Notes: generated by a model not told the origin, from the sequence alone. A stretch of 64,000 nt of DNA from Clostridia bacterium (GCA_017482355.1 JAFUNJ010000007.1:1-64000), one strand, 5' to 3'. Positions 54,226-62,388 are shown, numbered from the stretch's first letter. Program-made: numbers and translations.

Positions 54226-55176
54226 ATGATAGAAATAGAAAAGCCTAATATTGCTACAGTCGATCTCAGCGAGGACGGAAAGAGCGGTAAATTCGTTGTC
54301 GAACCTCTTGAAAGAGGATACGGCACGACCCTCGGTAACTCGCTCCGCAGAGTACTTCTCAGCTCTCTGCCCGGCGTAGCAGTAACAAGCATCAAGATCG
54401 ATGGAGTTCTTCATGAGATCTCTACTGCAGCAGGCGTAAAGGAAGACGTTCCGAACATCGTCCTTAACGTCAAAGGTATCACCGCAAAGCTCTTCAGCGA
54501 TACCCCCAAGACCGCAGTCATTGACGTGACCGGTCCTTGCACGGTAACTGCCGGCGATATCAAGGCAGACGCAGACCTCGAGATCCTCAATCCCGAGCAT
54601 CATATCGCAACCGTAAGCGACGGCGCACGCTTCTATATGGAGCTCACCTTCAGCCACGGTCGCGGATACGTATCTCAGGAGAAGAACAAGCTTAATAACC
54701 AGCCGGCGATTGGCGTTATATATACGGACAGTATCTATACTCCCGTTTATAACGTAAGCTACACGGTCGAGAATACCCGTGTCGGTTCCAACACCGACTA
54801 CGATAAGCTCACGCTTAACGTACTTACTAACGGCACTATCTCGGCGAAGGAAGCTATATCGCTCGCCGCCAAGATACTCAACGAGCATCTCAACTTGTTC
54901 GTAAACCTTTCGGACGAGGCACAGAAGATCGACGTACTTGTCGAAAGACCCGAAACTGTCAAGGAGAAGGTCCTTGAGATGACCATTGAGGAGCTTGACA
55001 TGTCTGTTCGTTCCTTCAACTGTCTGAAGAGAGCAGGCATTGATACGGTTGAAGATCTTACAAACAAGACTGAAGAGGATATGATCAAGGTTAGAAACCT
55101 TGGTAAGAAGTCTCTTGAAGAGGTAATTCAGAAGCTTCATTCTCTCGGACTTGATCTCAAGAAGGAAGTTGACTAA
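54226..55176 (+). CDS. rpoA: RNA polymerase subunit alpha
   Basis: A 316-residue alpha subunit that nucleates polymerase assembly. The N-terminal domain holds [22 protein letters not shown]; the flexible linker begins near residue 230; the C-terminal domain ([18 protein letters not shown], then [14 protein letters not shown]) contacts UP elements and activators such as the two AraC proteins in this window. AGGAAGGGG precedes the ATG. Confidence 0.98.
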   Translation: MIEIEKPNIATVDLSEDGKSGKFVVEPLERGYGTTLGNSLRRVLLSSLPGVAVTSIKIDGVLHEISTAAGVKEDVPNIVLNVKGITAKLFSDTPKTAVIDVTGPCTVTAGDIKADADLEILNPEHHIATVSDGARFYMELTFSHGRGYVSQEKNKLNNQPAIGVIYTDSIYTPVYNVSYTVENTRVGSNTDYDKLTLNVLTNGTISAKEAISLAAKILNEHLNLFVNLSDEAQKIDVLVERPETVKEKVLEMTIEELDMSVRSFNCLKRAGIDTVEDLTNKTEEDMIKVRNLGKKSLEEVIQKLHSLGLDLKKEVD

Positions 55177-55219
55177 TAGTCAATTTCTACCGCATAATGA
55201 TTAATGGAGGTATGAAATA

Positions 55220-55744
55220 ATGCCAGGAACAAGAAAGCTCGGCAGAACTACCGCCAACCGTATGGCAATGCTCCGCGGTATGGTAACGCTTCTGCTTGAG
55301 ACCGGTAAGGTCGACACTACCCTTACCAGAGCGAAGGAAGTTCGCGCTCTTGCCGAGAAGATGATCACTCTCGGAAAGAAGAATACACTTGCAACTCGCC
55401 GTCAGGCACTTGCATTCATCACCAAGGAAGACGTAGTTAAGAAGGTCTTTGACCAGATCGCTCCCGAGAATGCAAACCGTAACGGCGGTTACACGGCAAT
55501 CTACAAGCTCGGTCCCCGTCGCGGCGACGGAGCAGAGATGGCTCGTATAGTTCTTCTCAGTGAGGTTGAGAAGAAAGCAGCTGAGGAAAAGAAGGCTTCC
55601 AAGAAGTCCAAGAAGGCTGCAAAGAAGGTTGAAGCTCCTGTAGAGGAAGCTCCCGTAGAGGCAGTAGCAGAGGAAGCTGTAGAAGCTCCCGCTGAAGAGA
55701 CTGCTACCGAGGAAGCTCCCGCAGAGGAAGCAACCGAGGCGTAA
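55220..55744 (+). CDS. rplQ: 50S ribosomal protein L17 with long acidic tail
   Basis: A 174-residue L17. The first 115 or so residues ([59 protein letters not shown]) are the whole usual protein. About 55 more residues form a low-complexity tail: first Lys-rich ([13 protein letters not shown]), then Ala/Glu/Pro/Val repeats of the type APVEE and AEEA. The tail is in frame up to the terminator, so it is not an assembly artefact of a shifted frame. TGGAGGT precedes the ATG. Last gene of the supercluster. Confidence 0.95.
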   Translation: MPGTRKLGRTTANRMAMLRGMVTLLLETGKVDTTLTRAKEVRALAEKMITLGKKNTLATRRQALAFITKEDVVKKVFDQIAPENANRNGGYTAIYKLGPRRGDGAEMARIVLLSEVEKKAAEEKKASKKSKKAAKKVEAPVEEAPVEAVAEEAVEAPAEETATEEAPAEEATEA

Positions 55745-55750
55745 AAAGTT

Positions 55751-55783
55751 AAAAACTCCGAAAGCATCGCTTTCGGAGTTTTT
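55751..55783 (+). terminator. Terminator of the ribosomal supercluster
   Basis: ACTCCGAAAGC and GCTTTCGGAGT pair around ATC and are followed by seven T (arms 55751-55765 and 55769-55783). Its core CCGAAAGCAT.GCTTTCGG is shared with the terminator at 59844-59874. Confidence 0.92.
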
Positions 55784-55793
55784 TTGTAACTGA

Positions 55794-56140
55794 AAACCCC
55801 GCGTGAGGGGCGGGGTTCAAAAAAGGTTTACCGATGAACAATAATAAGACAAAACCAAGAGGAGGAGAATTTGAAGGACAATGTCTTGCCTTCCCCAGCG
55901 GGGAAGGTGGCCGAGCTTGCGAGGCCGGATGAGGAGAAAAGAAACGGTGGATGATCAGAAAGGAACAAAAGAAACAAAACCTTGAAATCTCCTCATCCGT
56001 CTGCTCCTGCGTCGCAGCCACCTTCCCCGCTGGGGAAGGCAAGGGTCGAACGGGTAGCAAGTAACAAATGCGTGGCTGGCAGACCTTTCTAAAGCGCACT
56101 TGTGCGCAGCCGCAAGGATCAGCGCAACGCCCGAAACTGA
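55794..56140. repeat. Gene-free stretch with an inverted pair of REP-like elements
   Basis: No convincing gene. After a hairpin of CCCCGC / GCGGGG type (55794-55818), two inverted copies of one element lie at 55885-55937 and 55988-56043. Their outer 27 bases (55885-55911 and 56017-56043) are perfect reverse complements, each containing the palindrome CCTTCCCCAGCGGGGAAGG, and the inner ends share CGGATGAGGAGA. The whole pair spans 159 bases and could fold into one long cruciform. The stretch 56044-56140 shows nothing further. Confidence 0.75.
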
Positions 56141-56167
56141 AAATCCACCCGCAATGCGGGTGGATTT
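56141..56167 (-). terminator. Terminator of the second AraC gene
   Basis: AAATCCACCCGC (56141-56152), loop AAT, GCGGGTGGATTT (56156-56167), directly 3' of the minus-strand AraC gene and almost the same sequence as the terminator at 16450-16475. Confidence 0.8.
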
Positions 56168-56171
56168 CTAT

Positions 56172-56996
56172 TTATCTGTCTGTATTCGATTCCCTATATG
56201 TCGCGGGACTCATTCCGCACTGTCTTTTGAAGATTGAAGAAAAATTAGAGAGCGATCCGAAGCCCGAAGCAAAGCATGCCTCCGAAACCGCAAATCCGCT
56301 TCTGAGAAGCGTCTTAGCATAGTTTATTCGCAAAGAGGTGATGCGCTCGGTATAGTTTTCGCCCGTAGCCTTGTAAAAAAGCCTGCTGAGGTAAGCCGGA
56401 TGATAACCGGCGATCTTCGCAAGATCTTCGAGGGTGATCTTCTCTCTGAAGTGCTGTTCGACGTAGGCAACTGCACGCACGATGCTGTCGAGGTGCTTGC
56501 TTTTTTCAATGCCTTGATATTTCGCTTGATCAGACGGAACGAATCGGCTCACAAGATACTCAAGGAGCTGCCTCAGGCAGGGGCCGCCGCTTTCGTATTC
56601 GTTTTTTACGAGCATAGTCGCAGAGATGAAGCTCTCAAGCTCACTGCTTTCGAAATGCCGCATCTTCACATATTCGGGGGAGTAAACGAGATTCCGCGCT
56701 TCCTCCGTCAGCCAAGTCGCGTCGAACGATACGTTGATTATATCGAGAGAATTATCAGAGGATATTTTGTGAAAGTCAACGGGGGTAAGTAAATAAGCGT
56801 CACCTTTTCCGATATCATATTCAATACCGTTGCAGAAATGCTTACCCGAGCCGTTTACCACCGCCTCAATTTCAAAGTAATCGTGCCAGTGCAGATCGTA
56901 GAAGCTGTAATTGTTTCTTTTGACAAAAATATGCTTGTTTCCCGTTTTTTCCGCCGTTTTCAGGCGCGGAACGTTGTCGTATATTTTCAAATTCAT
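56172..56996 (-). CDS. AraC-family regulator beside the sugar-phosphate module
   Basis: A 274-residue AraC-type regulator. The N-terminal cupin-like part (DLHWHDYFEIEAVVNGSGKH, then YLLTPVDFHKISS) probably binds a small ligand, and two helix-turn-helix motifs occupy the C-terminal 100 residues (ITLEDLAKIAGYHPAYLSRLF; VSEACFASGFGSLSNFSSIFK). It is divergent from the kinase-HAD / isomerase genes and is the natural candidate to control them. The start is uncertain: GTG at 56999, ATG at 56996 and TTG at 56990 are all possible, none with a normally spaced binding site. Confidence 0.82.
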   Translation of the reverse strand: MNLKIYDNVPRLKTAEKTGNKHIFVKRNNYSFYDLHWHDYFEIEAVVNGSGKHFCNGIEYDIGKGDAYLLTPVDFHKISSDNSLDIINVSFDATWLTEEARNLVYSPEYVKMRHFESSELESFISATMLVKNEYESGGPCLRQLLEYLVSRFVPSDQAKYQGIEKSKHLDSIVRAVAYVEQHFREKITLEDLAKIAGYHPAYLSRLFYKATGENYTERITSLRINYAKTLLRSGFAVSEACFASGFGSLSNFSSIFKRQCGMSPATYRESNTDR

Positions 56997-57007
56997 CACC
57001 CGAAAAT

Positions 57008-57036
57008 ATAATATACTGAAATTTTATATTTGTCAA
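57008..57036 (-). promoter_or_regulatory. Promoter giving an almost leaderless AraC mRNA
   Basis: On the minus strand TTGACA (57031-57036), 17-base spacer and TATTAT (57008-57013). The expected start point, about seven bases downstream, is near 57001, so only about five bases would precede the ATG at 56996. Confidence 0.65.
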
Positions 57037-57076
57037 TAAAATCTTAAAAAACAGTCGATATATCTTCATAGATAGG

Positions 57077-57105
57077 TTGCCGCATCAAATTACGTATTTT
57101 ATAAT
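57077..57105 (+). promoter_or_regulatory. Promoter of the kinase-HAD / isomerase module
   Basis: TTGCCG (57077-57082), 17-base spacer, TATAAT (57100-57105). The leader to the kinase start is about 255 bases and includes a frameshifted small ORF. Confidence 0.6.
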
Positions 57106-57145
57106 GATTACATAAGAAACAGTATTTGAAAAGCAGAAAAACAAT

Positions 57146-57366
57146 ATGCTTCAACCCGAAACGGTAGATTTTTCCAAAAGTAAGAGCTTCACGGCGAAGG
57201 ACAGACGTGATCTTATAACAATAGATAACCTCCGCACGCCGGTATGCGGGACGACACAATATTTGAAAGGGAGAAGTTTTCGAGCTTGCTCAGAAAGCTT
57301 AAGGAAGCAAAGGAGAATTACCGAGCCGAGACAATTTCGAGCTTGTACGCGGGACTGAAAGGATAA
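57146..57366 (+). pseudogene. Frameshifted small ORF in the leader of the kinase-HAD gene
   Basis: From ATG 57146 one frame reads MLQPETVDFSKSKSFTAKDR and on to NLRTP; the adjacent frame from 57241 reads GMRDDTIFEREKFSSLLRKL and on to a TAA at 57364, three bases before the kinase start. Adding one base near 57240 (GCCGG) would join them into a protein of about 73 residues. Composition of both halves looks coding, but there is no good ribosome binding site. It may be a decayed gene, a 40-residue leader peptide (from ATG 57244), or an assembly indel. Confidence 0.4.
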
Positions 57367-57369
57367 TAT

Positions 57370-59193
57370 ATGAATACTTTTTTGGATAAAGACGAGCTTT
57401 TGAGTATACTTGATGGAATAAAAAAGATAAAGGTGTGCTTCGTCGGCGACGTTGCGATCGACGCGTATTGGCGTGCCGATATGAAGAAAAGCACCTTATC
57501 GCGTGAAACGCCGCATTATATCTTACCTGTCGTAAGTGAGACCTATTCACCGGGTGGCGGCGGTAACGTGGTGAGCAATATCGCATCGCTTGAACCGCAG
57601 AAGCTCATTCCCGTTACGGCAATAGCCGACGATTGGCGCGGCAAGATCCTGACCGATCTGTTTGAGGCGCAGGGCGTGGATCTTTCGGGAATCGTAAAAA
57701 GAAAAGACGGTGTAACGACCTGCTACGTCAAGCCCATTAAGGTCGGAATTTCCGGTATCGGGCAGGAGGATCCGCGCCTCGACTTTGAAAATTACGAGGA
57801 AATTGACCCCCGTGACGAGGAAAAGCTGCTCGCCGCTCTTGAAATTGCGGCAAAGGAAGCAGACGTTATAGCCGTTTCCGACTACTGCACCTACGGAGTT
57901 ATCACGCAGCGGATGAGAGACCGCCTCTGCGAGCTTGCGAAAACAATGCCTGTGATCGTTGACAGCAGAGACAGAATAGATCGGTTCAATAACGTAATTA
58001 TTAAGCCGAACGAGGTCGAGGCGGCGAGAGCCGTTGGTGCAGATTTCGCGGCGCTGAGCGGATCGGTTCAGGACTATATCAATATCGGAAACAGGCTCGA
58101 AAGCAGGACGGGTGCGCCCGCTATAATTACGCTTGGCGCCCTCGGCGGACTTTGGTGCGAAAACGGCGAGTGTCATTACATTGAAACTGTTCCCGCTGAC
58201 GGTGAGATCGACATCGTCGGTGCAGGTGATACCTTTTTGTCGGCGTTTTCCTGCGCGTATGCGGTTTGCAAGGACGGTGTAAAGGCGATGGCGTTTGCGA
58301 ATCTTGCCTCGGGTGTGACTGTCAAGAAGATAGGCACGACGGGAACTGCCTCACCCGACGAAATAATCGCGAAGTGGGAGAAATGCAAAAAGAACGATAA
58401 TTTTGAGATATTGCAGCCGAGCCGTATCCCGAACGGTAAGGTGAAAGCGGCTGTCTTTGATTTTGACGGTACGATCTCAACGCTTCGTTGCGGCTGGGAA
58501 AGGGTAATGCGGGGATTGATGCTCGACTTCCTTTCTGACGGAACTAAGGAACGTGAAAATGAGATTGACGCGTATATAGATTCATCAACGGGCATTCAGA
58601 CCGTATATCAGATGAAGTGGCTGAAGGAGCAGGCAGACAAAATCGGACGCGGAGATATGAGTCACGACGTCTGGTGGTATAAGGACGAGTATAACCGACG
58701 ACTTATGGAAGAGGTCGGCGCGCGAACGGAACGCTTGAAGCGCGGCGAGGATTCGCCGAACAAATACCTTATTTCGGGCGTAGTTGATTTCATCAAGGCA
58801 TTGAAAGATGCGGGAATCGAGCTGTATCTTGCAAGCGGAACCGACCACGAGGACGTGCTTCTCGAAGCAGAGGCACTTGGTGTATCCGACTGTTTCGGTA
58901 TCATTAAGGGCGCGCCGCGCAGAGCCGAGGCGTGCTCAAAGGAAGCGGTCATAAAAATGCTTCTTGAGGAGAGCGGACTCAGCTCCGACTCCCTGCTTCT
59001 CGTCGGCGACGGCAAGGTTGAGATCGCGCTCGGAGAGGAAAAGGGCTGCTTCACGCTCGGCGTTGCCTCTGACGAGGTAAAACTCAGCGGAGTAAACCCC
59101 GTCAAGCGCAAGCGCCTGATAAACGCGGGAGCCGACGTGATAATCGGTGATTTCACCGAACGCGACGCCCTGATGCGTTGGCTCGGCCTCTGA
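57370..59193 (+). CDS. PfkB/HldE-like sugar-phosphate kinase fused to a HAD phosphatase
   Basis: A 607-residue fusion. Residues 1-330 form a PfkB kinase of the RfaE/HldE branch: GGGGNVVSNIASL near residue 57, VIIKPNEVEAARA and the anion-hole motif GAGDTFLSAF near 283. Residues 357-607 are a HAD hydrolase: motif I FDFDGTIS, motif II LASGT, motif IV VGDGKVEI, with a helical cap between I and II. In HldE the second domain is instead a nucleotidyltransferase; none is here. A kinase making a sugar bisphosphate followed by its dephosphorylation is a reasonable model. GAAAGGA precedes the ATG. The isomerase gene follows after 22 bases. Confidence 0.85.
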   Translation: MNTFLDKDELLSILDGIKKIKVCFVGDVAIDAYWRADMKKSTLSRETPHYILPVVSETYSPGGGGNVVSNIASLEPQKLIPVTAIADDWRGKILTDLFEAQGVDLSGIVKRKDGVTTCYVKPIKVGISGIGQEDPRLDFENYEEIDPRDEEKLLAALEIAAKEADVIAVSDYCTYGVITQRMRDRLCELAKTMPVIVDSRDRIDRFNNVIIKPNEVEAARAVGADFAALSGSVQDYINIGNRLESRTGAPAIITLGALGGLWCENGECHYIETVPADGEIDIVGAGDTFLSAFSCAYAVCKDGVKAMAFANLASGVTVKKIGTTGTASPDEIIAKWEKCKKNDNFEILQPSRIPNGKVKAAVFDFDGTISTLRCGWERVMRGLMLDFLSDGTKERENEIDAYIDSSTGIQTVYQMKWLKEQADKIGRGDMSHDVWWYKDEYNRRLMEEVGARTERLKRGEDSPNKYLISGVVDFIKALKDAGIELYLASGTDHEDVLLEAEALGVSDCFGIIKGAPRRAEACSKEAVIKMLLEESGLSSDSLLLVGDGKVEIALGEEKGCFTLGVASDEVKLSGVNPVKRKRLINAGADVIIGDFTERDALMRWLGL

Positions 59194-59215
59194 AAACGAA
59201 TTGTGAGAGGTAAAA

Positions 59216-59845
59216 ATGTTAAGTAACCTGATGGAACGTTATCCGTCGCTTAAGGCGTGTGAAACGGAAATAAAGAAAGCAGCAGCAAAGCTGATCGACT
59301 GCTACGAAAAGGGCGGTAAGGCGCTCATCTGCGGTAACGGCGGAAGCTGTGCCGACGCAGACCATATCGTCGGCGAGCTGATGAAGGGCTTTTTAAAAAA
59401 GCGTCCGCTTTCGGCTTCGCAGAGGCGGAAGATGTCGGAAAGCTGTCCCGTTTTGGCGACCGACACCTTGAATAAGCTTCAGGGAGCGCTTCCCGCAATC
59501 TCACTCTGCTCACTTAACGCCTTGAATACCGCGTTCTCAAACGACGTCGATTCCGAAATGATATACGCGCAGAGCGTTTACGGCTTGGGCGCAAAGAACG
59601 ACGTTTTTATCGGCATCAGCACCTCGGGGAATGCCCAAAACGTTTATCTTGCCGCGTGCGTGGCAAGATCCATCGGAATGGCGGTCATAGGACTTACGGG
59701 TAAGGACGGCGGAAAGCTTAAGGAAATCTCCGATATATGTATAATCGCCCCCGAAAACGAAACCTATAAAATTCAGGAACTCCATCTTCCTATATATCAC
59801 TACCTTTGCGCCGAGATTGAAAAGCACTTTTTTGCGGAATTATAA
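59216..59845 (+). CDS. SIS-domain phosphoheptose isomerase-like protein
   Basis: A 209-residue GmhA-like isomerase. Residues known to bind zinc and substrate in GmhA have clear equivalents: GNGGSCADADHIVGEL (His and Glu), STSGNAQN (phosphate loop) and IQELHLPIYH (Gln and His). GmhA converts sedoheptulose 7-phosphate to glycero-manno-heptose 7-phosphate. An insertion (about residues 60-90, KKRPLSASQRRKMSES) is longer than in E. coli. The pairing with an HldE-like kinase supports a heptose-type substrate, although Bacillota have no LPS. Weak GAGAGG before the ATG. Confidence 0.82.
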   Translation: MLSNLMERYPSLKACETEIKKAAAKLIDCYEKGGKALICGNGGSCADADHIVGELMKGFLKKRPLSASQRRKMSESCPVLATDTLNKLQGALPAISLCSLNALNTAFSNDVDSEMIYAQSVYGLGAKNDVFIGISTSGNAQNVYLAACVARSIGMAVIGLTGKDGGKLKEISDICIIAPENETYKIQELHLPIYHYLCAEIEKHFFAEL

Positions 59846-59874
59846 AACACCGAAAGCATAGCTTTCGGTGTTTT
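59844..59874 (+). terminator. Terminator of the sugar-phosphate module
   Basis: AAAACACCGAAAGC (59844-59857), loop ATA, GCTTTCGGTGTTTT (59861-59874). Confidence 0.88.
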
Positions 59875-59878
59875 TGTG

Positions 59879-59907
59879 TTGTTTTCTCACGTAAAATATG
59901 ATAGAAT
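59879..59907 (+). promoter_or_regulatory. Promoter of the nitroreductase gene
   Basis: TTGTTT (59879-59884), 17-base spacer, TAGAAT (59902-59907), directly after the terminator. Confidence 0.5.
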
Positions 59908-59933
59908 GTTGATATAAAATATTGGAGGTAATT

Positions 59934-60446
59934 ATGGGTATTGAAATTTTCAAGGAAAGACGAAGTATAAAAAGCTATAAGAAAGAGCAGATAAAGCCCG
60001 AGGAGCTTGACGCGATCCTCGAAGCGGGAACCTACGCTCCGACGGGAATGAACCGCCAGAGCCCGCTCATCGTTGCGTTTACCGACGAGGCGGAAGTGCG
60101 CGAGATGGCGACGGAGAATGCAAAAATCATGGGCAGGGAAGGAATAGATCCCTTTTACGGCGCACCGACCGTTGTCGTAGTCTTTGCCGACAGCGAGGTT
60201 AATACGGGAATGGAGGATGCCTGCCTCGTGCTCGGAAATATGCTGAACGCCGCTCACGCGATCGGCATCGGCTCGTGCTGGATACATAGAGCAAGGGAGG
60301 TCTTTGAAACTCCTTACGGAATCGAGCTCAAAAAGAAGCTCGGAATAGCGGATAAATACGTTGCTGTCGGAAATTGCATCCTCGGCTATCCAGAAGCGGT
60401 GCCCGCTGTACGTCCGCGCAGAGAGGGATATACAATTAAAGCGTAA
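59934..60446 (+). CDS. Nitroreductase-family flavoprotein
   Basis: A 170-residue FMN-dependent oxidoreductase. ERRSIKSYKKEQI (FMN phosphate-binding start), APTGMNRQSP near residue 40, the DACLVLGNMLNAAHAIGIGSCWI helix and a C-terminal GYPEAVPAVRPR are typical. Natural substrates of this short subfamily are unknown; quinones, nitro compounds or enoates are possible. TTGGAGGT precedes the ATG at 59934, which gives the family start MGIEIFKERRS. Confidence 0.88.
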   Translation: MGIEIFKERRSIKSYKKEQIKPEELDAILEAGTYAPTGMNRQSPLIVAFTDEAEVREMATENAKIMGREGIDPFYGAPTVVVVFADSEVNTGMEDACLVLGNMLNAAHAIGIGSCWIHRAREVFETPYGIELKKKLGIADKYVAVGNCILGYPEAVPAVRPRREGYTIKA

Positions 60447-60498
60447 TTATCACCAAATTAATACTGTTAATAGAGTGTAAAATTGACACTTATTCATC

Positions 60499-60527
60499 TT
60501 GCCCGAGCGCTCAAAAAAGAGTATAAT
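60499..60527 (+). promoter_or_regulatory. Promoter of the antiporter gene
   Basis: TTGCCC (60499-60504), 17-base spacer, TATAAT (60522-60527). A TTGACA at 60483 is too far away to be its -35 box. Confidence 0.55.
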
Positions 60528-60574
60528 TTAACCTCGGTGGGTTTTACCCGCACAAAAACTAAAAGGTGAAATAA

Positions 60575-61885
60575 ATGTATACACTTCTTCCGCTCGCTCT
60601 TGCGCTGTTCGCAGGACTTATGCTGTCAAGAGTGACGAAAAAATTTAATCTCCCTGCAGTTACCGCATATTTGGTCGCAGGAATACTGATCGGACCGTTT
60701 TGCTTAGGCGCACTCGGCGTACCCGGTCTCGGCTTCAATTCTCTTGATCAAGTACACGGCTTTAATCTTCTTTCTGAGGTCGCGCTCGGATTTATTGCGT
60801 TCACGATGGGAAACGAGTTCCGTCTCGACGCGCTCAAAAAAATAGGCAAAAAAGCCGTAATAATTGCGGTTTTCCAGGCGCTTGTAGCAACTCTGTTCGT
60901 TGACCTTGCCCTTTACGGCGTGCATTGCATTATGCCAAGAGCGCTCCCGCTTTCGGCAGTTCTGACGCTCGGCGCAATAGCAACGGCAACAGCTCCTGCC
61001 GCAACTCTGATGGTCGTAAAGCAGTATAAGGCGGACGGACCTCTTACGAGGATGCTCCTGCCGGTCGTCGCACTTGACGATATGGTCGGACTTGTCGTTT
61101 TTGCAATATCGTTCGGCATCGCGAAGTCTCTTGAGCTTCATCATCTCGACGTAGCGTCAATAGTTATCGACCCGATTCTTGAGGTCGTATGTTCACTCGC
61201 AATGGGCGCGATCATCGGCTGGGCGTTCCATTTTATCGAGCAATTCTTCCATTCTCGCTCAAAGAGAATGAGCATCTCGGTAATGTTCGTATTCCTGGCA
61301 GTCGCGCTTTCGCAGCTCGAATTTGACCTCGGAGCAAATATAAAGCTTGTATTCTCACCGCTTCTCGTTTGTATGGCGATGGGAACGGTCTTCTGCAACC
61401 TCTGCGATTTCTCGGAGGAGCTTATGGATCGAATCGACCGCTGGACGGGACCCCTTATGGTTCTATTCTTCGTTCTCAGCGGTTGCGACCTTGACTTCAA
61501 GGTGTTCTCAGATTGGGCAATTATCGTTGTCGGTGTCGTTTATATAATCTTCCGTTCGCTCGGTAAGATATACGGAGCAAAGCTCTCGGCAAAAATGACA
61601 AAATGCAGTCCGACGATTCAGAAGTATCTCGGCATAACTCTGCTTCCGCAGGCAGGCGTTTCGCTCGGGATGTCGCTTACCGCAATGGCGCTTCCGATCG
61701 CAGGACCGATCATCCGTAACGTCGCGCTCTTTGCAGTCCTTGTATACGAGCTTGTCGGACCGCTTCTTACGAGAATCGCTCTCGAGAAAGCAGGCGAAAT
61801 TAAAGAAAGACCGCTCACAGAACGCGAGATCGCGCATATCAACAAGAAAAATCAAAAGAAAAACCAAGAGAAAACTGCCGTTTAA
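60575..61885 (+). CDS. Monovalent cation/proton antiporter, CPA2 type
   Basis: A 436-residue membrane antiporter of the Kef/CPA2 group with about 12-13 helices. LPAVTAYLVAGILIGP near residue 27 is the typical second-helix motif, and ALDDMVGLVVF (two adjacent Asp) gives the ion-binding site. No C-terminal TrkA-N domain follows, unlike KefB/C, so regulation by nucleotides is unlikely. The basic tail KKNQKKNQEK is cytoplasmic. It should exchange Na+ or K+ for protons. AAAAGGTG precedes the ATG. Confidence 0.87.
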   Translation: MYTLLPLALALFAGLMLSRVTKKFNLPAVTAYLVAGILIGPFCLGALGVPGLGFNSLDQVHGFNLLSEVALGFIAFTMGNEFRLDALKKIGKKAVIIAVFQALVATLFVDLALYGVHCIMPRALPLSAVLTLGAIATATAPAATLMVVKQYKADGPLTRMLLPVVALDDMVGLVVFAISFGIAKSLELHHLDVASIVIDPILEVVCSLAMGAIIGWAFHFIEQFFHSRSKRMSISVMFVFLAVALSQLEFDLGANIKLVFSPLLVCMAMGTVFCNLCDFSEELMDRIDRWTGPLMVLFFVLSGCDLDFKVFSDWAIIVVGVVYIIFRSLGKIYGAKLSAKMTKCSPTIQKYLGITLLPQAGVSLGMSLTAMALPIAGPIIRNVALFAVLVYELVGPLLTRIALEKAGEIKERPLTEREIAHINKKNQKKNQEKTAV

Positions 61886-61895
61886 CGGCAGTTTT
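61871..61895 (+). terminator. Terminator of the antiporter gene
   Basis: AAAACTGCCGTT (61871-61882) and AACGGCAGTTTT (61884-61895) pair with a one-base centre, followed by TTATT. The stop codon lies inside the hairpin. Confidence 0.85.
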
Positions 61896-62056
61896 TTATT
61901 CACATAATGTGTATAAATATAAATAAATCGCAATTTGCATTCATAATATCCATAAAAAGTGAATATTCACGGTAATATTCACCGAAAAATCAAGAAAATT
62001 AGAAAACAGCGCCGCTTTTTATCGAAAAACCGACTTCGATTACAAAGCCAAAACCA

Positions 62057-62085
62057 TTTACAAGTCCGCTTCATAATGTTATACT
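62057..62085 (+). promoter_or_regulatory. Promoter of the DUF6514 gene
   Basis: TTTACA (62057-62062), 17-base spacer, TATACT (62080-62085) with TG upstream of the -10 box. The preceding stretch 61900-62056 shows nothing but AT-rich sequence. Confidence 0.6.
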
Positions 62086-62115
62086 TGGCTAAAGGAATTT
62101 TGGAGGGCGGAAAAA

Positions 62116-62370
62116 ATGGGCAAAACGGCAGAACTTGTGATGGTAAACGTAGCCGAGGAGGACGGCATCGTCATAAGGTATTTTCTCTATGAGGATACTT
62201 ATGAAAACCGCCCGTCGTTCTCTATCGAATGTCGGTGCGGAGAGGAGAGTGCGTTTTTGCCCGACGTTACGTCGATTTCCGAGCGCGCAAGGGAAATATT
62301 CGAGATGTTCGTCCGAGAAAAGGTGACGCCGATCTCGGCATTCGACGTGATGGAGGAAATATTGTCCTGA
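62116..62370 (+). CDS. DUF6514-like small protein
   Basis: An 84-residue cytoplasmic protein. The beta-rich first half (IVIRYFLYED), the DVTSISERAREIFEMFVREK helix and the end TPISAFDVMEEIL follow the pattern of the DUF6514 family of small Clostridial proteins (recalled, not searched). Function unknown. TGGAGGG precedes the ATG. It has its own promoter and terminator. Confidence 0.7.
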   Translation: MGKTAELVMVNVAEEDGIVIRYFLYEDTYENRPSFSIECRCGEESAFLPDVTSISERAREIFEMFVREKVTPISAFDVMEEILS

Positions 62371-62388
62371 AAAGCCCAAGCGGGCTTT
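62371..62388 (+). terminator. Terminator of the DUF6514 gene
   Basis: AAAGCCC (62371-62377), loop AAGC, GGGCTTT (62382-62388) and further T. Confidence 0.85.

Noticed and set aside
55784-56171. Insertion sequence or MITE with transposase remnants
   Set aside because: No target-site duplication or transposase fragment could be recognised; only REP-like palindromes are visible.
56068-56322. 84-codon plus-strand frame beginning in the repeat region
   Set aside because: It runs across the AraC terminator and the conserved C-terminal helix-turn-helix region of the AraC gene on the other strand.
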